This document shows, in pieces, positions 41,449 to 42,552 of a stretch of 42,552 nucleotides of DNA. This stretch comes from JBBQER01 sp052148155 (GTDB lineage: Bacteria; Actinomycetota; Acidimicrobiia; IMCC26256; PALSA-610): the NCBI GenBank assembly GCA_052148155.1, contig JBKQIY010000059.1, positions 1 to 42,552 on the forward strand, written 5' to 3'. The stretch's first letter is position 1. Every line of letters starts with the position of its first letter. The notes below the pieces were generated by a model, which did no database searches, was not told where the DNA came from, and worked only from the letters and a program-made list of their open reading frames with translations. A program made the translations under genes and the position numbers.

Positions 41449-42179
41449 GCGACGCCGCTCGTCCCCTGGTTGCGATCACGGGACGCCACTTGGCCGAGTT
41501 CAACCGCTGGCCGTACTCGCATGCCATCGTGTCGCCCCGCGGTTACTTGAATGCGGTCGCGCGTGCGGGCGGGTTGGCGGTGCTGATCGACCCGGCCGGC
41601 GACCCGCGTGGGATCCTCGATCGAGTCGACGCACTCGTGCTCACCGGCGGTCCCGACCTCGACCCTGCTCTGTACGGCCAGCCGCCGCATCCGAAGACGT
41701 ACGGCGTCGATCGCGCCATCGACGACTTCGAATGTTCACTCGTCCACGAGGCACTCGCCCGCGCACTGCCGACGCTTGCGATCTGTCGTGGGTTCCAGGT
41801 CCTCAATGTTGCGCTCGGCGGCACCCTCTCCCAGCACATTCCCGACGACCCGGGCGTCGAGCCGCACGGCCGCCCGGGCGAGCCCAACAGCGGCCGCACC
41901 CAAGCGGTGACGATCGAGGCGGGAACGCTGCTCGCCAAGGTCATGGGTACGACCCGCGCGGTCGCGACCTGCCATCACCACCAGGCGGCCGCCGAGGTCG
42001 GCGAGGGGCTGCGGGTCGTGGCCCGCGCCGACGACGGGATCGTCGAGGGCCTCGAACTCGAACCGACCGCCGGCTGGCTGCTCGCCGTGCAGTGGCATCC
42101 CGAAGACACCGCCGCCACCGACCCCGTCCAACAACGCCTCTTCGACGCTCTAGTGTCCTGGAAGCTTGAAGCGTCGTGA
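41442..42179 (+). CDS. C26 gamma-glutamyl hydrolase (PuuD-type)
   Basis: 245 residues. The class I glutamine amidotransferase fold shows LTGGPDLDPALYG, nucleophile Cys115 (AICRGFQVLNVALGG) and His219/Glu221 (QWHPED). Family members remove glutamate from gamma-glutamyl-GABA or similar amides, matching the preceding gamma-glutamyl ligase. ATG 41442 overlaps the ligase stop; GTG 41445 is an alternative. The C-terminal SWKLEAS follows the usual end (LFDALV) and lies in the DNA whose composition changes, so the true C-terminus may have been replaced. Confidence 0.85.
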   Translation: MVSDAARPLVAITGRHLAEFNRWPYSHAIVSPRGYLNAVARAGGLAVLIDPAGDPRGILDRVDALVLTGGPDLDPALYGQPPHPKTYGVDRAIDDFECSLVHEALARALPTLAICRGFQVLNVALGGTLSQHIPDDPGVEPHGRPGEPNSGRTQAVTIEAGTLLAKVMGTTRAVATCHHHQAAAEVGEGLRVVARADDGIVEGLELEPTAGWLLAVQWHPEDTAATDPVQQRLFDALVSWKLEAS

Positions 42180-42245
42180 AAGTTTTGTGGTCATTTGTTC
42201 GCTCCGTCGTTGATGGCGGCGCAGTAGCCGGCGAGGCTTAGCGTA
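42150..42245. other. Composition breakpoint / possible join
   Basis: From about 42150 the sequence loses the high-G+C character. AAAGTTTTGTGGTCATTTGTTC at 42178-42199 is A+T-rich compared with everything before it, and the coding that follows belongs to another style of genome. No inverted repeats or target duplication are visible at this edge. Either an insertion boundary or an assembly error. Confidence 0.5.
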
Positions 42246-42552
42246 TTGGAGGAAGCGGCAATCACGATTCCGAACGAGCTCGAGCGGGAATTTCGCGTGC
42301 ACCACGGAATGGTATTTGCGACGGCTTACCGGATTACCGGCAATGCCGGGGATGCGGAAGACGTCCTGCAAACCGTCTTTCTGCGCCTGCTCCGCCGGGG
42401 CAGCAACGCCGATCCGCTGGAGAATCCCGAGAGTTATCTGCGGCGGGCAGCCATCAACGCGGCTTTGGACGTGATTCGATCGCGGCAGGCTGACCAGACG
42501 GTTCCGATGCCACAAGATTCTTCGGCCCTGCTGCCAGTCGCACTGGCCGATA
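42246..42552 (+). CDS. ECF sigma factor (sigma-70 region 2), truncated at window end
   Basis: 102 codons from a TTG; the frame has a stop 18 nt upstream and is open to the edge of the window. FATAYRITGNAGDAEDVLQ, TVFLRLLRR and NPESYLRRAAINAALDVIRS are sigma-70 region 2 with the usual -10 recognition helix, in the form common in Acidobacteria. Region 4 lies outside the window. Counting third codon positions by hand over 80 codons, about 71% are G or C here against about 89% in the first 80 codons of the gene at 40063. The start could also be the GTG at 42297. Regulated genes are not visible. Confidence 0.75.
   Translation, partial: MEEAAITIPNELEREFRVHHGMVFATAYRITGNAGDAEDVLQTVFLRLLRRGSNADPLENPESYLRRAAINAALDVIRSRQADQTVPMPQDSSALLPVALAD

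Noticed and set aside
42150..42515. Minus-strand 121-codon frame over the sigma-factor region
   Set aside because: The plus-strand frame gives a clear sigma-70 region 2; the minus frame gives no family pattern.

Overview
The window is high-G+C DNA with dense, short-spaced genes. It very probably comes from an actinobacterium, and the gene set fits a lipid-degrading lineage such as Acidimicrobiia (inference). The signs are an F420-type LLM oxidoreductase, a surface protein with an LAXTG-like sorting signal, TetR regulators, many acyl-CoA enzymes, GTG starts with 4-bp GTGA/ATGA overlaps, and a recurring TANNNT -10 box 6-7 nt before the start codon, the pattern of actinobacterial leaderless transcripts. 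No tRNA, rRNA, CRISPR array or insertion sequence was recognised.

Layout. Positions 1-5374 hold the end of an acyl-CoA synthetase, an acyl-CoA dehydrogenase, a PuuD-like membrane protein, and a coupled SDR plus acyl-CoA synthetase. Positions 5512-9826 hold a small zinc-ribbon protein, a pair resembling the hopanoid genes hpnO and hpnA, a MaoC/FAS1-like dehydratase and a SnoaL-like protein. Positions 10038-15986 hold an alpha/beta hydrolase and amidohydrolase divergent from an atypical acyl-CoA ligase, a DUF2889 protein and a peptidase-E-like protein, then an LLM oxidoreductase. Positions 15991-20902 hold two divergent SDRs, an aldehyde dehydrogenase and a Ppx/GppA-HD phosphatase. Positions 21049-26928 hold two TetR genes, a DUF35 protein, a cysteine-less thiolase-fold protein, a second amidohydrolase, a methyltransferase and a one-pass membrane protein. 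Positions 26984-31162 are one minus-strand run: small membrane protein, two acyl-CoA dehydrogenase subunits and an acyl-CoA synthetase. Positions 31633-38529 hold a GH5 lipoprotein, an LAFTG surface protein, a third amidohydrolase, a secreted TAP-like hydrolase and a GNAT. Positions 38609-42179 hold a membrane protein with an SDR, then a glutamine-synthetase-like ligase with a C26 hydrolase.

The most interesting thread is regulatory. A palindrome, CTGAC-N6-GTCAG, recurs at 2130, 19286, 24015 and 28608, with a one-mismatch copy at 12124. A five-base-spacer form sits at 35084, with a decayed copy at 31225. Most copies overlie or abut a recognisable -10 box, and all three metal-dependent amidohydrolases sit beside a copy. 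The sites also lie by the thiolase-fold/DUF35/TetR operon, two acyl-CoA ligases, an aldehyde dehydrogenase and a PuuD-like membrane protein. This looks like a local TetR-controlled regulon for breakdown of an acyl-CoA-activated lipid or ring compound. The substrate cannot be read from the sequence.

The last ~400 bases differ in base and codon use and carry a truncated ECF sigma factor of a style common in Acidobacteria. This is either acquired DNA or an assembly join.
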